Below, in pieces: positions 38,569 to 49,525 of a DNA stretch of 64,000 bases. The DNA comes from Prochlorococcus sp. AG-409-D09 (lineage in GTDB: Bacteria; Cyanobacteriota; Cyanobacteriia; PCC-6307; Cyanobiaceae), in the NCBI GenBank assembly GCA_003215935.1, contig QCJQ01000004.1, positions 1 to 64,000 of the forward strand, in the 5' to 3' direction. Position numbers and translations under genes: made by a program. The notes below the pieces were generated by a model. It had not been told where the DNA came from, ran no database searches, and saw only the letters and a list, made by a program, of their open reading frames with translations. The first letter of the stretch is position 1. Each line of letters opens with the position of its first letter.

Positions 38569-39501
38569 TTAATTTATTGATGTTGTATGTAATATTTCTT
38601 TTTCTGATACATCTAGTTGAGGAGTTTCAGCATAAACTTCAGCAGCATTGTTTGGACTTTCTTGAAGACGAATTTTATGCAAATTTGCTCCAATAGATTG
38701 AATAGGAGCAGTTAATAGATCTGAAATATAAAGAGCAATATTCTCAGCTGTAGGAACGCATTTTGAAAAGTGTTTTATATCCTTATTTAAAAAAGTATGG
38801 TCAAATGCCTCTACGACTAAATCATTTACTAACGTTTGAAGTGCTGAAAGATCACAAATCATCCCAGTACGTGAGTCAATCTCTCCCCTTACAGTTATGT
38901 CCACTAGATAATTGTGTCCATGCCCATTTTCTCTTGCACATTTTCCAAAGATTTTTTCATTTTCTTCTTGAGGAAGATCTTCTCTAGCTAATCGGTGAGC
39001 TGCAGCAAAGTGAGTGCGAATAGTTAAGAAGGCGGTCATAGCATTTCCTTGATAATCAGCCCAGAGAAGAGGGTGTTCGTATAAACGGAGCCCAATAAGT
39101 GGTAAGTGTGGGCTTAACCTTTTCCAAATAATACGCACTAATGCTTCTGTAGTGGCTAAACAGCCATTTTCCTTGGATAAATTGAATTCGGGCCAGACAT
39201 CGTTTAAGAATCGAAAATCAAGCTGATCAGTAACTTCGCTCTTGATAGCCTTTTTTACATCCGATAAATTTAGAACCATTCCATATTCATTTAATTCACC
39301 TGCCATAGATACAATTAGTTCATAATTATGTCCATGGCCTGGGGGGATTGAACATGCTCCAAATAAAGCCCTATTTTCTTCAATAGAAAGTTCAGGGAGT
39401 TGATATAGGTGGCTTGCACTAAAGCAAGCTTTTCTTGTGATACCACAAGCTCTACCTTCCCCATGAAGTGCCTGAGATTCTTTCTCCATCATTTCAGGCA
39501 C
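38569..39501 (-). CDS. Tandem 6-pyruvoyl-tetrahydropterin synthase-like protein
   Basis: Two PTPS domains: FSASHLY...FGACSIPPGHGHNY and FAAAHRL...FGKCARENGHGHNY. Confidence 0.9.
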   Translation of the reverse strand: MPEMMEKESQALHGEGRACGITRKACFSASHLYQLPELSIEENRALFGACSIPPGHGHNYELIVSMAGELNEYGMVLNLSDVKKAIKSEVTDQLDFRFLNDVWPEFNLSKENGCLATTEALVRIIWKRLSPHLPLIGLRLYEHPLLWADYQGNAMTAFLTIRTHFAAAHRLAREDLPQEENEKIFGKCARENGHGHNYLVDITVRGEIDSRTGMICDLSALQTLVNDLVVEAFDHTFLNKDIKHFSKCVPTAENIALYISDLLTAPIQSIGANLHKIRLQESPNNAAEVYAETPQLDVSEKEILHTTSIN

Positions 39502-39543
39502 AGATTTAATTTCATTTTAAAGCTTCCATTAGGTTTTTGTTGT

Positions 39544-40137
39544 ATGTCTGATTTAACACCATCGAGGATGTTATCCAAAAAACTAGGTGGTCGTAATATT
39601 TATTTAGTTGGCATGATGGGAAGTGGTAAAAGTGTAACTGGCCCAATACTTGCGAAACAGTTGAGATATAAATTTTTAGATGCTGATTCTGCAATAGAGA
39701 AACTGAGTCAAAAGTCTATTCCTGAAATATTTGCAGATGACGGGGAGTCGAATTTTAGAGAAATTGAAACTAAAGTTTTAGAGTCCATAGGTCAATTTTA
39801 TTCATTGGTTGTTTCTACAGGGGGAGGTGTAGTAAAGCGACCAAAGAATTGGGGGATTTTGCATCAAGGAATTGTTGTATGGATTGATCCTGGAAGAGAA
39901 AGATTATTGGAACGCTTAAATAAAGATTCTGTGGCTAGACCTTTACTTGAAACATCCAATCCAGTCAGCGATTTTGATGCTTTATATGAAGAAAGAAAAC
40001 CTTTGTATGCAGAATCTGATTTGCATATATTCGTAGAAAATGAATCACCTGAAGATGTGGCTTGGAAAATTATAAAAGAATTGCCTTTAATACTTAATGA
40101 GTCGGTGGATCCAACCTTATCGCATACCATTGAATAG
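39544..40137 (+). CDS. aroK: Shikimate kinase
   Basis: NIYLVGMMGSGKSVTGPILA, FLDADSAIE, STGGGVVKRPKNW; start ATG 39544 chosen over ORF-track 39409. Confidence 0.94.
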   Translation: MSDLTPSRMLSKKLGGRNIYLVGMMGSGKSVTGPILAKQLRYKFLDADSAIEKLSQKSIPEIFADDGESNFREIETKVLESIGQFYSLVVSTGGGVVKRPKNWGILHQGIVVWIDPGRERLLERLNKDSVARPLLETSNPVSDFDALYEERKPLYAESDLHIFVENESPEDVAWKIIKELPLILNESVDPTLSHTIE

Positions 40138-40357
40138 TAAAACCTGGATAAATCTCCAAATCACATGCAGTATCGAGTAAATGTTGGGCAGCTGCTTTTG
40201 TAGAAGATTTTTCTAGTAGATCTTGAGGAAGTTGCTCTATTTGATTAATCCAATTTTCAATCCATTCTAAAGTTTCTTGTGCTTTTAGAAATCTTTCTTC
40301 TTTATTTGGTTCAAGAACTACGTAATTATCTAGCTCTCTTATTAGCGGATCTGACAT
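40094..40357 (-). CDS. Conserved hypothetical protein (DUF6439-like)
   Basis: 87 aa; overlaps aroK 3' end by 44 bp. Confidence 0.6.
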   Translation of the reverse strand: MSDPLIRELDNYVVLEPNKEERFLKAQETLEWIENWINQIEQLPQDLLEKSSTKAAAQHLLDTACDLEIYPGFTIQWYAIRLDPPTH

Positions 40358-41090
40358 GGTAAATAAAGTATTGTTGATAGTTTATGTATTTTATATTGTT
40401 TTTTTATTGACACCTTGCCCAATTTTTGCAGACCAATATATTGATGATTTAAGCTCAAGTGATTTATATAAACACCAATTAAGTTGGCCTAAATGGAAAC
40501 TAGATTTTTCATTTAAAAGAATTGCTTTAAAAGAAGATTTAATTTATCCTCAATGGTTTGAGGGGGAATGGAAAGTTTATAGCGTTGATCTCAATAATTT
40601 ACAGCAAGACCCTTTAATCTATTTTGCTCGATTTAATTTAGATTATTTGAATAGAGTTGTAGCAGACAGAGATTATAATGTTAAATCTTTAGCTAAAGAG
40701 CTTTATGGAAATAAATTAATGGATGTGAGAACCGACCCAAGTACAATTAATCGTCAATTAATTATTTTTCAAGATAATATTTTTTTAGAAACAAAGATTA
40801 TAGGAAGGAGTCAATACAAAGGAGACCAGTCATTATTTCTTGCGAATGAATTGTCTCTTCAAATTTCCCATAACCCTCAAGTTTCAAGAATATCAAGGAG
40901 TGAGATATTAAGTCAGTTTAAGCGATGTAATTCTTTTGAATACTTGTCTTTTGAAAAAGATAATGATTTAATTTGTGGAGATCAATGGCAAGCAATTTAT
41001 TTGTCTCCAGGTGAGAAATTGGATGCTTTGCCAGTACATACAAATCACTATAAATTAGTATTAGTCCCTCTTCATCAGGATCTTTCCTGA
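40356..41090 (+). CDS. Conserved hypothetical, signal peptide (DUF6816-like)
   Basis: MVNKVLLIVYVFYIVFLLTPCPIFADQ signal-like N-terminus; 244 aa. Confidence 0.7.
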   Translation: MVNKVLLIVYVFYIVFLLTPCPIFADQYIDDLSSSDLYKHQLSWPKWKLDFSFKRIALKEDLIYPQWFEGEWKVYSVDLNNLQQDPLIYFARFNLDYLNRVVADRDYNVKSLAKELYGNKLMDVRTDPSTINRQLIIFQDNIFLETKIIGRSQYKGDQSLFLANELSLQISHNPQVSRISRSEILSQFKRCNSFEYLSFEKDNDLICGDQWQAIYLSPGEKLDALPVHTNHYKLVLVPLHQDLS

Positions 41091-41398
41091 AAATCATTCA
41101 ACTTATTGGAAAGTATCATTAGATTGAATTTTTGATTTTAAATTCGTTAAGCAATATTCTTTAAATAAAAAACTCTGCATGATTCTGTTGAATTAAAGCA
41201 AGGTTACTCGAGAAGTTTTTCTACTTGATTTTGAAAATTTTAAATTAATTTAAGCTTGTAGATGAATTATCGAATTTTTTTATATTTGTTTAGGTTCTCA
41301 GACGTTTTTATTTCAAGAAAAGGATTAATGAATAATTGATTTAGTTTAAAGTTACTTTTTTCTCCAAAACCAGTCAAAGTAGCTATTAAATATATTGA

Positions 41399-41617
41399 AT
41401 GCTTATTAAAATGGGTGAGTTCTTTTCCAATGTCTCTAGATATCCCAAGTATCTCATAACAATAATTCTTGGGGTTTTCACAGCGGCTATAGAGCCTTTA
41501 CTTAAGCGCACTGGCAATCCCGTCACTGCTATTGCATTGCTAGGGGCTTTAATTAGTGGGATTGTGACAATTGCTTTCGTTTTAAGGGCAATGGCTTTCC
41601 CTACAACATCTTTCTAA
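41399..41617 (+). CDS. DUF751/Ycf33-like membrane protein
   Basis: [33 protein letters not shown]; start probably at 41411. Confidence 0.75.
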   Translation: MLIKMGEFFSNVSRYPKYLITIILGVFTAAIEPLLKRTGNPVTAIALLGALISGIVTIAFVLRAMAFPTTSF

Positions 41618-41624
41618 GACTTTC

Positions 41625-42020
41625 ATGGCTAAATCAAGAAGAGTAGAAAAGTTTTCCGCTCTCATTCGCAAAGAAATTAGTGAACTTCTGATTTATGAAA
41701 TTCGTGATGAAAGAGTTAATCAAAGTATGATTACTATCACAGAGGTTGAGGTTTCTTCTGATTTACAGTATTGCAAGATTTTTGTGAGTCTTTTTGGTGA
41801 AGAAAAAACTAAATCTGATGTTATTAATGGATTAGAAGCAGCTAAGGGCTTTTTAAGGGGAGAGCTAGCAAGAAGACTTCAAATGCGAAGAGCCCCAGAA
41901 TTAGTATTTAAGTTAGATAATGCAATGGCAAAAGGTATAACAGTTTTAAGTTTATTAAGTAAATTAGAAGAAGAAAGAAAAACAAAGAATATTTTTGCAG
42001 AAGAAGATGATATGAAGTAA
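41625..42020 (+). CDS. rbfA: Ribosome-binding factor A
   Basis: [22 protein letters not shown]...KIFVSLFG...[13 protein letters not shown]-like. Confidence 0.93.
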   Translation: MAKSRRVEKFSALIRKEISELLIYEIRDERVNQSMITITEVEVSSDLQYCKIFVSLFGEEKTKSDVINGLEAAKGFLRGELARRLQMRRAPELVFKLDNAMAKGITVLSLLSKLEEERKTKNIFAEEDDMK

Positions 42021-43669
42021 TGCTATCTATCACTGAAAAAAAACTTCAAAAATTAGTTGCTGAATTATTTATTGTCCGAGCGAGTGGTCATTTTTTTGAT
42101 TCTCAACGAAAATATCCACAATGGGAATTAACTACTCACGAACTTAAAACGCTAATAAATTTAGGGATTGGTGGTGTAATTTTTTTTGGTGGAACCATAA
42201 AAGAAGTAGAAGAGAGATGTCGCTTATTTAAACATTGGTCTAGTCAACCAATTCTGTTATGTGCAGATATAGAAGAAGGTATAGGCCAACGTTTTGATGG
42301 GGGCCTTAATTTTGTACCTCCAATGGCTATTTCTCAGATCTTTAAAAAGGAACCTAAGAAAGGGATTGAATTTGCTGAGAAATATGGTTTCTTTTTAGGC
42401 GATCAAGCACGGAAAGTAGGTTTAAATTGGGTTTTAGCCCCTGTTTGCGATGTTAATACGAATCCCAATAATCCTGTTATTAATTTAAGAGCTTGGGGTG
42501 AAGATCCATTAACAGTAAGTAATTTGATTTCTGCTTTTCAGCGGGGGATCTCTGAGAGGGGAGTTTTAACCTGTGCAAAACATTTTCCGGGACATGGTGA
42601 TTCGGAAGTTGACTCCCATCTGCAATTACCGGTTTTGCAAAAAGATTTATCAGACCTTATAAATTCTGATTTACTGCCTTTTCAAAAAGCTATTAAAGAA
42701 GGAGCAGATTGTGTAATGACTGCACATTTACTGTTTCCAAAGATTGACCATGAATTTCCTGTAACTTTATCTAAATATTTTCTGACTAATATTTTGCGTA
42801 GACAAATGAATTTTGATGGATTAATAGTTACTGATGCTTTGGTAATGAAGGCAATTTCTAACTTGTATGGTGGAGAAAAAGCCGCTGTTTTAGCTTTTGA
42901 AGCAGGAGCTGATTTGATAATGATGCCAGAGAAACCTTACGCAGCAATTCAAGCTATAATGATGGCAATATTGCATGAAAAGATTCCTCTTAATCGTTTA
43001 TATGAATCTATCAATAGAAAAAGAAATGCACTAAAAAAATTATCAAAATTTGAGCACAATTATATTAATCAATCTTGCTTTAGTAATGCAAATGTTTTGG
43101 GTGAGTTTGATTCTAAAAAATCGATTATTTTTTCAGAAGAGTTAATAAAAAGTTCAATAATTCTTAAAAATAAGGAAAATTTTTTCTTTGACGAGGATTC
43201 TTTTAACTTCGTAAAATTAGATAAATCTAATTTGGTTATGAGTCCAGATGATTCATTTCCTGCAATTGCGATTCCTAAAAAACTTGGACTTAAAAGTATT
43301 ATTTTGGATTCATTTAAAATACAAATATGTAAGAATGAATTAAAAAAACAATTAGATTTAAGTATTTTTTCTGACAAAAAGGTCTTTTTACAAATTTTTA
43401 GCAGAGGAAAACCTTTTAAAGAGAATGATTGGGGTAAAGAATTCTGGAATGATGTTATACAAAAATTACAAAAGTCAAATCGATTAATTGGAGTTGCTAT
43501 CTATGGATGTCCTTATCTTTGGGCTAATTGTTTGAAGATTTTGGAACCTTCAATTGCTTGTTGTTATAGCCCTGGGCAAATGTCTTCTGCTCAGCGAGAA
43601 TTACTTGAACAATTATTTCCTTCTTTTGAACAGCCCATTGATCGAGTAATTGAGCCTTTTACTAATTAG
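42020..43669 (+). CDS. Glycoside hydrolase family 3 (beta-N-acetylhexosaminidase-like)
   Basis: CADIEEGIGQRFDGG, KHFPGHGDSEVDSH, GLIVTDALVMKAI. Confidence 0.9.
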   Translation: MLSITEKKLQKLVAELFIVRASGHFFDSQRKYPQWELTTHELKTLINLGIGGVIFFGGTIKEVEERCRLFKHWSSQPILLCADIEEGIGQRFDGGLNFVPPMAISQIFKKEPKKGIEFAEKYGFFLGDQARKVGLNWVLAPVCDVNTNPNNPVINLRAWGEDPLTVSNLISAFQRGISERGVLTCAKHFPGHGDSEVDSHLQLPVLQKDLSDLINSDLLPFQKAIKEGADCVMTAHLLFPKIDHEFPVTLSKYFLTNILRRQMNFDGLIVTDALVMKAISNLYGGEKAAVLAFEAGADLIMMPEKPYAAIQAIMMAILHEKIPLNRLYESINRKRNALKKLSKFEHNYINQSCFSNANVLGEFDSKKSIIFSEELIKSSIILKNKENFFFDEDSFNFVKLDKSNLVMSPDDSFPAIAIPKKLGLKSIILDSFKIQICKNELKKQLDLSIFSDKKVFLQIFSRGKPFKENDWGKEFWNDVIQKLQKSNRLIGVAIYGCPYLWANCLKILEPSIACCYSPGQMSSAQRELLEQLFPSFEQPIDRVIEPFTN

Positions 43670-43722
43670 TTATTGTAAAAGGAGAATTGTTTTTGTTAAG
43701 TTAGATCTTCTAATATGAATAC

Positions 43723-44529
43723 ATGGGAGATTTAGTTGAAACCCCATTATTGGGTAAAACAATTATTATTACTAGAGCTCAAGAGCAGCAAGCTGAAGCA
43801 AAGAATAGCCTTCAGGCTCTTGGAGCAAGAGTATTAGATTTGCCAGCACTTAAAATTGGTCCACCAGATAATTTTGAAAAACTTGATAATGCCTTGGAAG
43901 AAATTAAAAAATTTGATTGGATTATATTTTCTAGTGCAAATGGAATTAGATTTGTAGAAGAAAGACTAAAGATCAAAAGTCTTTCCTTGTCTATGTTTTC
44001 TGATTCTTTAAAAATAGCAGTTGTCGGAAGGAAAACAGCTAAAAAGTTGAATCAAATTGGAGTAGAAGCAAACTTTATACCTCCTGAATTTGTTGCTGAT
44101 AGTCTTATTCAAAATTTCCCAGAGAATAAAAATGGACTGAAGATACTTTTACCTAGAGTTCAAACAGGTGGAAGACCAATATTGGCAGATTCTTTTGAAA
44201 AAAGTGGATCTATAGTTGAGGAGGTTCCAGCATATGAATCTAGATGTCCAGAGTCAATCCCTAGCGAAACTCTAACTGCTTTAATTCAAAATAAAGTTGA
44301 CTTAATAGCTTTTACAAGTGGCAAAACGGTATATCATACATATAAGTTAATTTATCAATATTTTGGTGATGAATGGGAAGAAAAATTTATTAATATTGCT
44401 ATTATTTCTATTGGTCCTCAAACAAGTTTGAGCTGTTTAAAATATTTTAGAAAATTTGATAGAGAGGCACATCCCCATGATATCGAAGGTTTAATTTGTG
44501 CTTGTATAAATAAAATAAAAGATGTATAA
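43723..44529 (+). CDS. hemD: Uroporphyrinogen-III synthase
   Basis: LLGKTIIITRAQEQ, WIIFSSANGIRF, IAFTSGKTV. Confidence 0.88.
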   Translation: MGDLVETPLLGKTIIITRAQEQQAEAKNSLQALGARVLDLPALKIGPPDNFEKLDNALEEIKKFDWIIFSSANGIRFVEERLKIKSLSLSMFSDSLKIAVVGRKTAKKLNQIGVEANFIPPEFVADSLIQNFPENKNGLKILLPRVQTGGRPILADSFEKSGSIVEEVPAYESRCPESIPSETLTALIQNKVDLIAFTSGKTVYHTYKLIYQYFGDEWEEKFINIAIISIGPQTSLSCLKYFRKFDREAHPHDIEGLICACINKIKDV

Positions 44530-44547
44530 TTTATATGTTTTGTATAA

Positions 44548-45024
44548 CTAAATTGGTGTAATTCCTTCAGGACCTTTTTCTACTAATTCTTTAAATCTAT
44601 TTATATTTGTTTGTAGTTCATTGGTCACCATTCCTCCTAATATATTTTCTTCCATAAGTCCAGCTAAAATCCTAGGTAATTCATAAGAAATTTTGAGTTC
44701 TATATAAGTTTCATCATTTTTCTTTTCAATAAATTGAACACTACCTTGTGTAGGAAGTCCACCTATTGATTTCCACCTAAGTTTTTTAGCTTCAACTCTT
44801 TCAATGATTTGTGCTTTCCATTTGAATCTAAATCCATTTGCAGCCAAGGTCCATTCTGTAAGATCAGGAAGAGTACTTGTTTCTTGATCAATAGTTTTCA
44901 CTGATTCAATCCATGTCATCCACAAAGGCATTGAATCTAGATCACTCCAAAATTGCCAGACCTTCTTGATCGGTGCATTTATTTCACTTTTAACGGTATG
45001 TTCTAGCTTGCGTCCCATATCCAA
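44548..45024 (-). CDS. SRPBCC family (polyketide cyclase/COQ10-like) protein
   Basis: INAPIKKVWQFWSDLDSMPLWMTWIESV. Confidence 0.85.
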   Translation of the reverse strand: MDMGRKLEHTVKSEINAPIKKVWQFWSDLDSMPLWMTWIESVKTIDQETSTLPDLTEWTLAANGFRFKWKAQIIERVEAKKLRWKSIGGLPTQGSVQFIEKKNDETYIELKISYELPRILAGLMEENILGGMVTNELQTNINRFKELVEKGPEGITPI

Positions 45025-45049
45025 GTACCAGGAATAATTGTTTTTGTAT

Positions 45050-46477
45050 TCATGTTTTTAGTATTGCAGATGCTGCCAGGTGGCCACTCATTGTTGCACC
45101 TTCCATTGAATCAATGTAATCCTGCTTAGTGAAGCTGCCTGCTAAGAAGAAGTTTTCTAAAGGTGTTGATTGACTTGGCCTGAAAGGTTCCATGCCTGGA
45201 GCTTCTCTATACAGGGAATGAGAAAGTTTTACTACATTGCTCCATATGAGATTTAAATTCTTGGAAGAAGGGAAAAGTTGTCTTACTTGGTTATCAGTAT
45301 GAGTAACAATTTGTTCAACTGATGCTGTTATCCAAGGATCCCCTGGAGTTAAAACACATTGCAGTAAAGATCCTTCTCCTTTTTTTTGATAATCTTCTGG
45401 GCTAGCTAGGGCAAGATCCGCAAAACAACTGAAGTCAGCATCAGCAGTATAAAGTAAATTATCTAATCCTGAAGCTTCATTTAGATTTTGACGAGCTGAT
45501 TTGTTTTTTATTTCCGTTACCCATCCGTCATATCTTAACTGAACTGTTGCAACTGGAACTGCGTCAAGTTGAAAAATTGAATTAAATTCAGGAAATCTTC
45601 TCCATTCTCTAGGAATCATTCTTTTGATTCCTGGCACATCGCATGCAGCAAGGTATTTATCTGCTTTAAAGTCGATTTCTCCCTTTGGAGTATCAAGAGA
45701 TAATGATGTTACTGATGGGATTGTTTTATCTTCGAATTTAATTTTTGATACTCGATGATTTAAATGTAATTTGCCACCTTTGGCTGTTATATATTCCAAA
45801 ATGGGCTTCGTAAGCCATTTATGCGGCGAACCTTTTAACAAATTTAGTTTGGAAGCTTCTGTCTTGGAAGCAAACATCATAAATATAGTAAGCATGCATC
45901 TTGCAGATATTTCTTCGCAATCAATAAAACCAAGAGCATATGCAATTGGATTCCACATTCTTTCTATACTTTTCTGACTCCCACCATGATTTAAAAACCA
46001 TTGTTGAAAACTAATAGAATCAAGTGCTCTGATTGTTTTCATGGCACCTTCATAATCAATTAATCCTCTGACTATTGGACTAGTTCCTAGAGCAATAGCA
46101 TTTCTGAGTTTGTCAATCCAATTCAATTGAGGCGTTGTAAAAAAAGCTTTTAAGCCATTGAAAGGAGCACCTAATAGAAAACGAAAATCTAAGGACTTAA
46201 TATCTCCACCTTGATTAACGAACAAGTGAGTGTGATCTTTGGGTAATAGGTTTTCTATTGCTCCAACTTTTTTCATTAACGCAAAAAGATTTTTGTAATT
46301 GAAGAAGAAAACATGGAGCCCCATTTCTATATGGTTGCCATCTGAATCTTCCCAGCTACCAACTTTTCCTCCTATAAAAGGCCTAGCTTCGAAGATTTCT
46401 ACTTCATGGCCAGCATCGACAAGATCGACGGCAGCCGTAAGGCCTGCTAAGCCAGCGCCAACTATTGCAACCTTCAC
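45050..46477 (-). CDS. crtQ: Zeta-carotene desaturase
   Basis: [40 protein letters not shown]; 475 aa plant-type desaturase. Confidence 0.93.
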   Translation of the reverse strand: MKVAIVGAGLAGLTAAVDLVDAGHEVEIFEARPFIGGKVGSWEDSDGNHIEMGLHVFFFNYKNLFALMKKVGAIENLLPKDHTHLFVNQGGDIKSLDFRFLLGAPFNGLKAFFTTPQLNWIDKLRNAIALGTSPIVRGLIDYEGAMKTIRALDSISFQQWFLNHGGSQKSIERMWNPIAYALGFIDCEEISARCMLTIFMMFASKTEASKLNLLKGSPHKWLTKPILEYITAKGGKLHLNHRVSKIKFEDKTIPSVTSLSLDTPKGEIDFKADKYLAACDVPGIKRMIPREWRRFPEFNSIFQLDAVPVATVQLRYDGWVTEIKNKSARQNLNEASGLDNLLYTADADFSCFADLALASPEDYQKKGEGSLLQCVLTPGDPWITASVEQIVTHTDNQVRQLFPSSKNLNLIWSNVVKLSHSLYREAPGMEPFRPSQSTPLENFFLAGSFTKQDYIDSMEGATMSGHLAASAILKT

Positions 46478-46587
46478 TCGTTTAAGGAGAATAATTTTTT
46501 ATTCTATAAATAGTAAATCCAGTTGGATACAAGACACAATTTCCATTCCTTACATACAGTATAGAAACATTCAAACTATTTTAGATT

Positions 46588-46983
46588 GTGTCTATTTCGT
46601 CAGAAGACCTATCCAAGACGCATACAGCTCAGGATGGTAAAGGGATTTTGATTACTGGCACTGCAATGAGTCAGTTATCCAAACTTTGCAAAGAACAAGG
46701 AGGAGATAAATCTTTACGTGTAGGAGTTCGATCTGGAGGGTGTAGTGGTATGAGTTACACAATGGATTTTGTTTCGTCTTCTGATATTAATCAAGATGAT
46801 GAGGTTTATGAATACATTCCAGAAGAAGGATCTTCTTTTAAAGTGATTTGTGATCCCAAAAGCCTTCTTTATATTTATGGGATGCAATTAGACTTCAGTA
46901 CAGATTTGATTGGAGGAGGTTTTAATTTTACTAATCCTAATGCTACTCAAACATGTGGCTGTGGTAGTTCTTTTGCTGTTTAA
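46588..46983 (+). CDS. HesB/IscA/SufA-family Fe-S accessory protein
   Basis: VRSGGCSGMSYTMDF and TCGCGSSF. Confidence 0.93.
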   Translation: MSISSEDLSKTHTAQDGKGILITGTAMSQLSKLCKEQGGDKSLRVGVRSGGCSGMSYTMDFVSSSDINQDDEVYEYIPEEGSSFKVICDPKSLLYIYGMQLDFSTDLIGGGFNFTNPNATQTCGCGSSFAV

Positions 46984-47021
46984 GCTTTAACTAATTATTG
47001 TCAATTTAATAGTTTTTAGTA

Positions 47022-47441
47022 ATGAATTCATCTGAAGAAAATCTTTTTAATAATGCAATGACTCGATATCAATCGGGTGCTTCAGCAACTGAGATAATAA
47101 AAGATTTTGAGAAGATCACATCATCTTCTCCAAATAGTGCAGCTGGTTGGACTTGTCTTGCCTGGTTGCAATTATTATGTGAAAGAAATAAAGATGCACT
47201 TTATTCTGCCCGATTAGCTGTTAAGTTAAATGCGCAAGATCCACAAGCAAGAATTAATTTAAGTCTAGCTTTACTCGAGACTAAATCAAAAGGTGTAAGA
47301 GAGCAGATAGATTTTGTTAAACGAGCCTTATTAGTTTTACCTGAACTGGAAAAAGAACTCAAAGCATCAATAGAAGATGGAATGAAGCGAAAATCTAATT
47401 GGCAAGCTTTAATAAAGATTAAAAAATGGTTAGATCTTTAG
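47022..47441 (+). CDS. TPR-like conserved hypothetical protein
   Basis: 139 aa with TPR-like helices (SAAGWTCLAWLQLLCERNKDALYSARLAVKLNAQDPQARINLSLALLE). Confidence 0.75.
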   Translation: MNSSEENLFNNAMTRYQSGASATEIIKDFEKITSSSPNSAAGWTCLAWLQLLCERNKDALYSARLAVKLNAQDPQARINLSLALLETKSKGVREQIDFVKRALLVLPELEKELKASIEDGMKRKSNWQALIKIKKWLDL

Positions 47442-47471
47442 TTTATTGATTGTTTAAAATAATTAATTATT

Positions 47472-48401
47472 TTACCTAGTTATTTCTGAAAGAGCTGAAT
47501 TTAATTGAGGGTATTGGAACTTATAGCCAAGTTGATTAATTCTATTGGATTGAACGTATTGCCCCTCTAGAACTACTTTTGCTCCATCTCCAAGAAGCAA
47601 TTTAAGTATTGTTCCAGGGACCGGTAATAGGCTTGGCCTGCCTAGAGTTCTTCCTAAAGTTTCAGAGAATTCATTCATAGATACTGGATGCGGAGAAACA
47701 CCATTGACTACTCCTTCCCATGATTGGTTATGCAATGATTCAACTATTATTTGGCAAAGATCGCATCTATGAATCCAACTTATCCATTGTTTCCCATTGC
47801 CTATTGGACCTCCAAAACCTGCTTTAAAAATAGGAAGCATCTTTCTTAAGGCCCCCCCATCTGCCCCGAGTACTAAGCCTATTCTTAAAATTAATAGTCT
47901 TGTTCCTACAGGTTTTTTTCGTGCAATTGTTTCCCATTCTTTGCAGAGGCCTGCAAGAAAATCATTGCCATGATTACTTTCTTCGTGAAAAGTTGCGTTT
48001 TGGCTGGTTCCATAAAATCCAATTGCTGAAGCGTTTATAAGGATCTTTGGTGGTTTTTTCATACTAGATATTGCATTAATCAATATTTTTGTTGTATTTA
48101 CCCTGCTATTAAATAAAATCTTACAGTGATCAGGCGTCCATCTTTTTTCCGCAATTGGCTCTCCTGCAAGATTTATAACACCTTCACAGTTAATTAATGC
48201 TTTTTTAAGCTCTTTATTAAGTAAAAATTTCTCTTTAGAAGGATCTTCTTTGATATATGAGATTTTGTGCACGTTTTCTTTAAGCTGTTTCTTGTTTGGA
48301 CTTTTTCTGCTGACAATTGTTAGCTGATGTCCTGCTTTTATTAATTGAGGAATTAATTCTCTACCTATAAACCCAGTACAGCCAATAAGAAGTAAACGCA
48401 T
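47472..48401 (-). CDS. TIGR01777 family NAD-dependent epimerase
   Basis: LLLIGCTGFIGRELIPQLIKAGH, NLAGEPIAEKRW, ASAIGFYGT. Confidence 0.93.
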   Translation of the reverse strand: MRLLLIGCTGFIGRELIPQLIKAGHQLTIVSRKSPNKKQLKENVHKISYIKEDPSKEKFLLNKELKKALINCEGVINLAGEPIAEKRWTPDHCKILFNSRVNTTKILINAISSMKKPPKILINASAIGFYGTSQNATFHEESNHGNDFLAGLCKEWETIARKKPVGTRLLILRIGLVLGADGGALRKMLPIFKAGFGGPIGNGKQWISWIHRCDLCQIIVESLHNQSWEGVVNGVSPHPVSMNEFSETLGRTLGRPSLLPVPGTILKLLLGDGAKVVLEGQYVQSNRINQLGYKFQYPQLNSALSEITR

Positions 48402-48563
48402 AAAAGTATGAATAAGCTTTTTTCAAGGATAGAGACCTTGTTGTCTTGATGAGGAAATAAAATCTATATATTTTTATTCTATCTCTCAAATTAATAGGGC
48501 TCTTTCAGAGAAGCTTGTTAATTTTGATAGATGATCGTTTTTTGATCCTACATTCTAATTGCT

Positions 48564-48809
48564 ATGACAGAAGACAATGCTCCCAGTAAGGCTCCTAAAA
48601 AATTTCGTAAAGGGGATTTAGTTAGGTTAAACCGTGAAAAATATTTAGGTAGTCTTGAATCATTGGCAAGTGATCAAGATCCTCCCAGCTATGTATTTGA
48701 TGGTCCAGGAGAATTATTATCTATTAAGGGTGAATATTGCCAGTTAAGATGGAGACGTCCCGTACCAGATGTTTGGCTGAGGATAGATCAATTGGAAACT
48801 TGGTCTTAA
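48564..48809 (+). CDS. ndhO: NAD(P)H-quinone oxidoreductase subunit O
   Basis: FRKGDLVRLNREKYLGSLESLASDQDPPSYVFDGPGELL. Confidence 0.92.
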   Translation: MTEDNAPSKAPKKFRKGDLVRLNREKYLGSLESLASDQDPPSYVFDGPGELLSIKGEYCQLRWRRPVPDVWLRIDQLETWS

Positions 48810-48820
48810 TTCTTTATTCT

Positions 48821-49525
48821 TTAATATATATTTTTTTTTATCTCTTTTAATTCATATTTTTTTTTCTTGGCTTCTTTAAGCATTTCTTTCCCATCATGCA
48901 AGTATTGATCAACATAGCCCATTGTATATCTTTCGAATTCTTTTAACGAATCGCTGGTTTGAGATAAGCAATGATAAAGTGTTAAGCTAAACTCTTTCAT
49001 GCTGTATGGAGTAGGCATGGATTGATAAATGTCTTGAACTTTTTTAATCTTTTTATTACTTTCTTCAAGATACTGACAAAAATCATTCATTAAAATATCA
49101 TCATAAGGATCAGCTGATAGCTCTTTTATTTTTGATGCAAATGGATTAATAATTTGATTCAGTAATTTGTTTATTGGCTCATAAACATTTTTTATCCAAA
49201 TAGATATCTTCTTATCTTCATCTGCAAATCCACCTTTATTTTTTTTGACATTTTTTGTTATTACATTGTTTCTTTTAGATCTTGATATAGTGTCTTTTTT
49301 TAGTGCATCATGCCTTATCTTTTCAAGGTCATATTTTGCTCTTGTTTCTTTGTCTCTTAAAATTTCCCATGCAGCATTTATTGAAATGATTTTATGTTTA
49401 TCTCCTCCTGCGTCTGGGTGATGTGTTTTAACTAATCTTATAAAAGATTTCTTTATTTCATGAAAGTTGGCATCCTCTTTTACTTCAAGGACTTTATAAG
49501 CATCAATATGAAAATTTTTATTCAT
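48821..49525 (-). CDS. DnaJ-domain protein
   Basis: AYKVLEVKEDANFHEIKKSFIRLVKTHHPDAGGD. Confidence 0.88.
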   Translation of the reverse strand: MNKNFHIDAYKVLEVKEDANFHEIKKSFIRLVKTHHPDAGGDKHKIISINAAWEILRDKETRAKYDLEKIRHDALKKDTISRSKRNNVITKNVKKNKGGFADEDKKISIWIKNVYEPINKLLNQIINPFASKIKELSADPYDDILMNDFCQYLEESNKKIKKVQDIYQSMPTPYSMKEFSLTLYHCLSQTSDSLKEFERYTMGYVDQYLHDGKEMLKEAKKKKYELKEIKKNIY

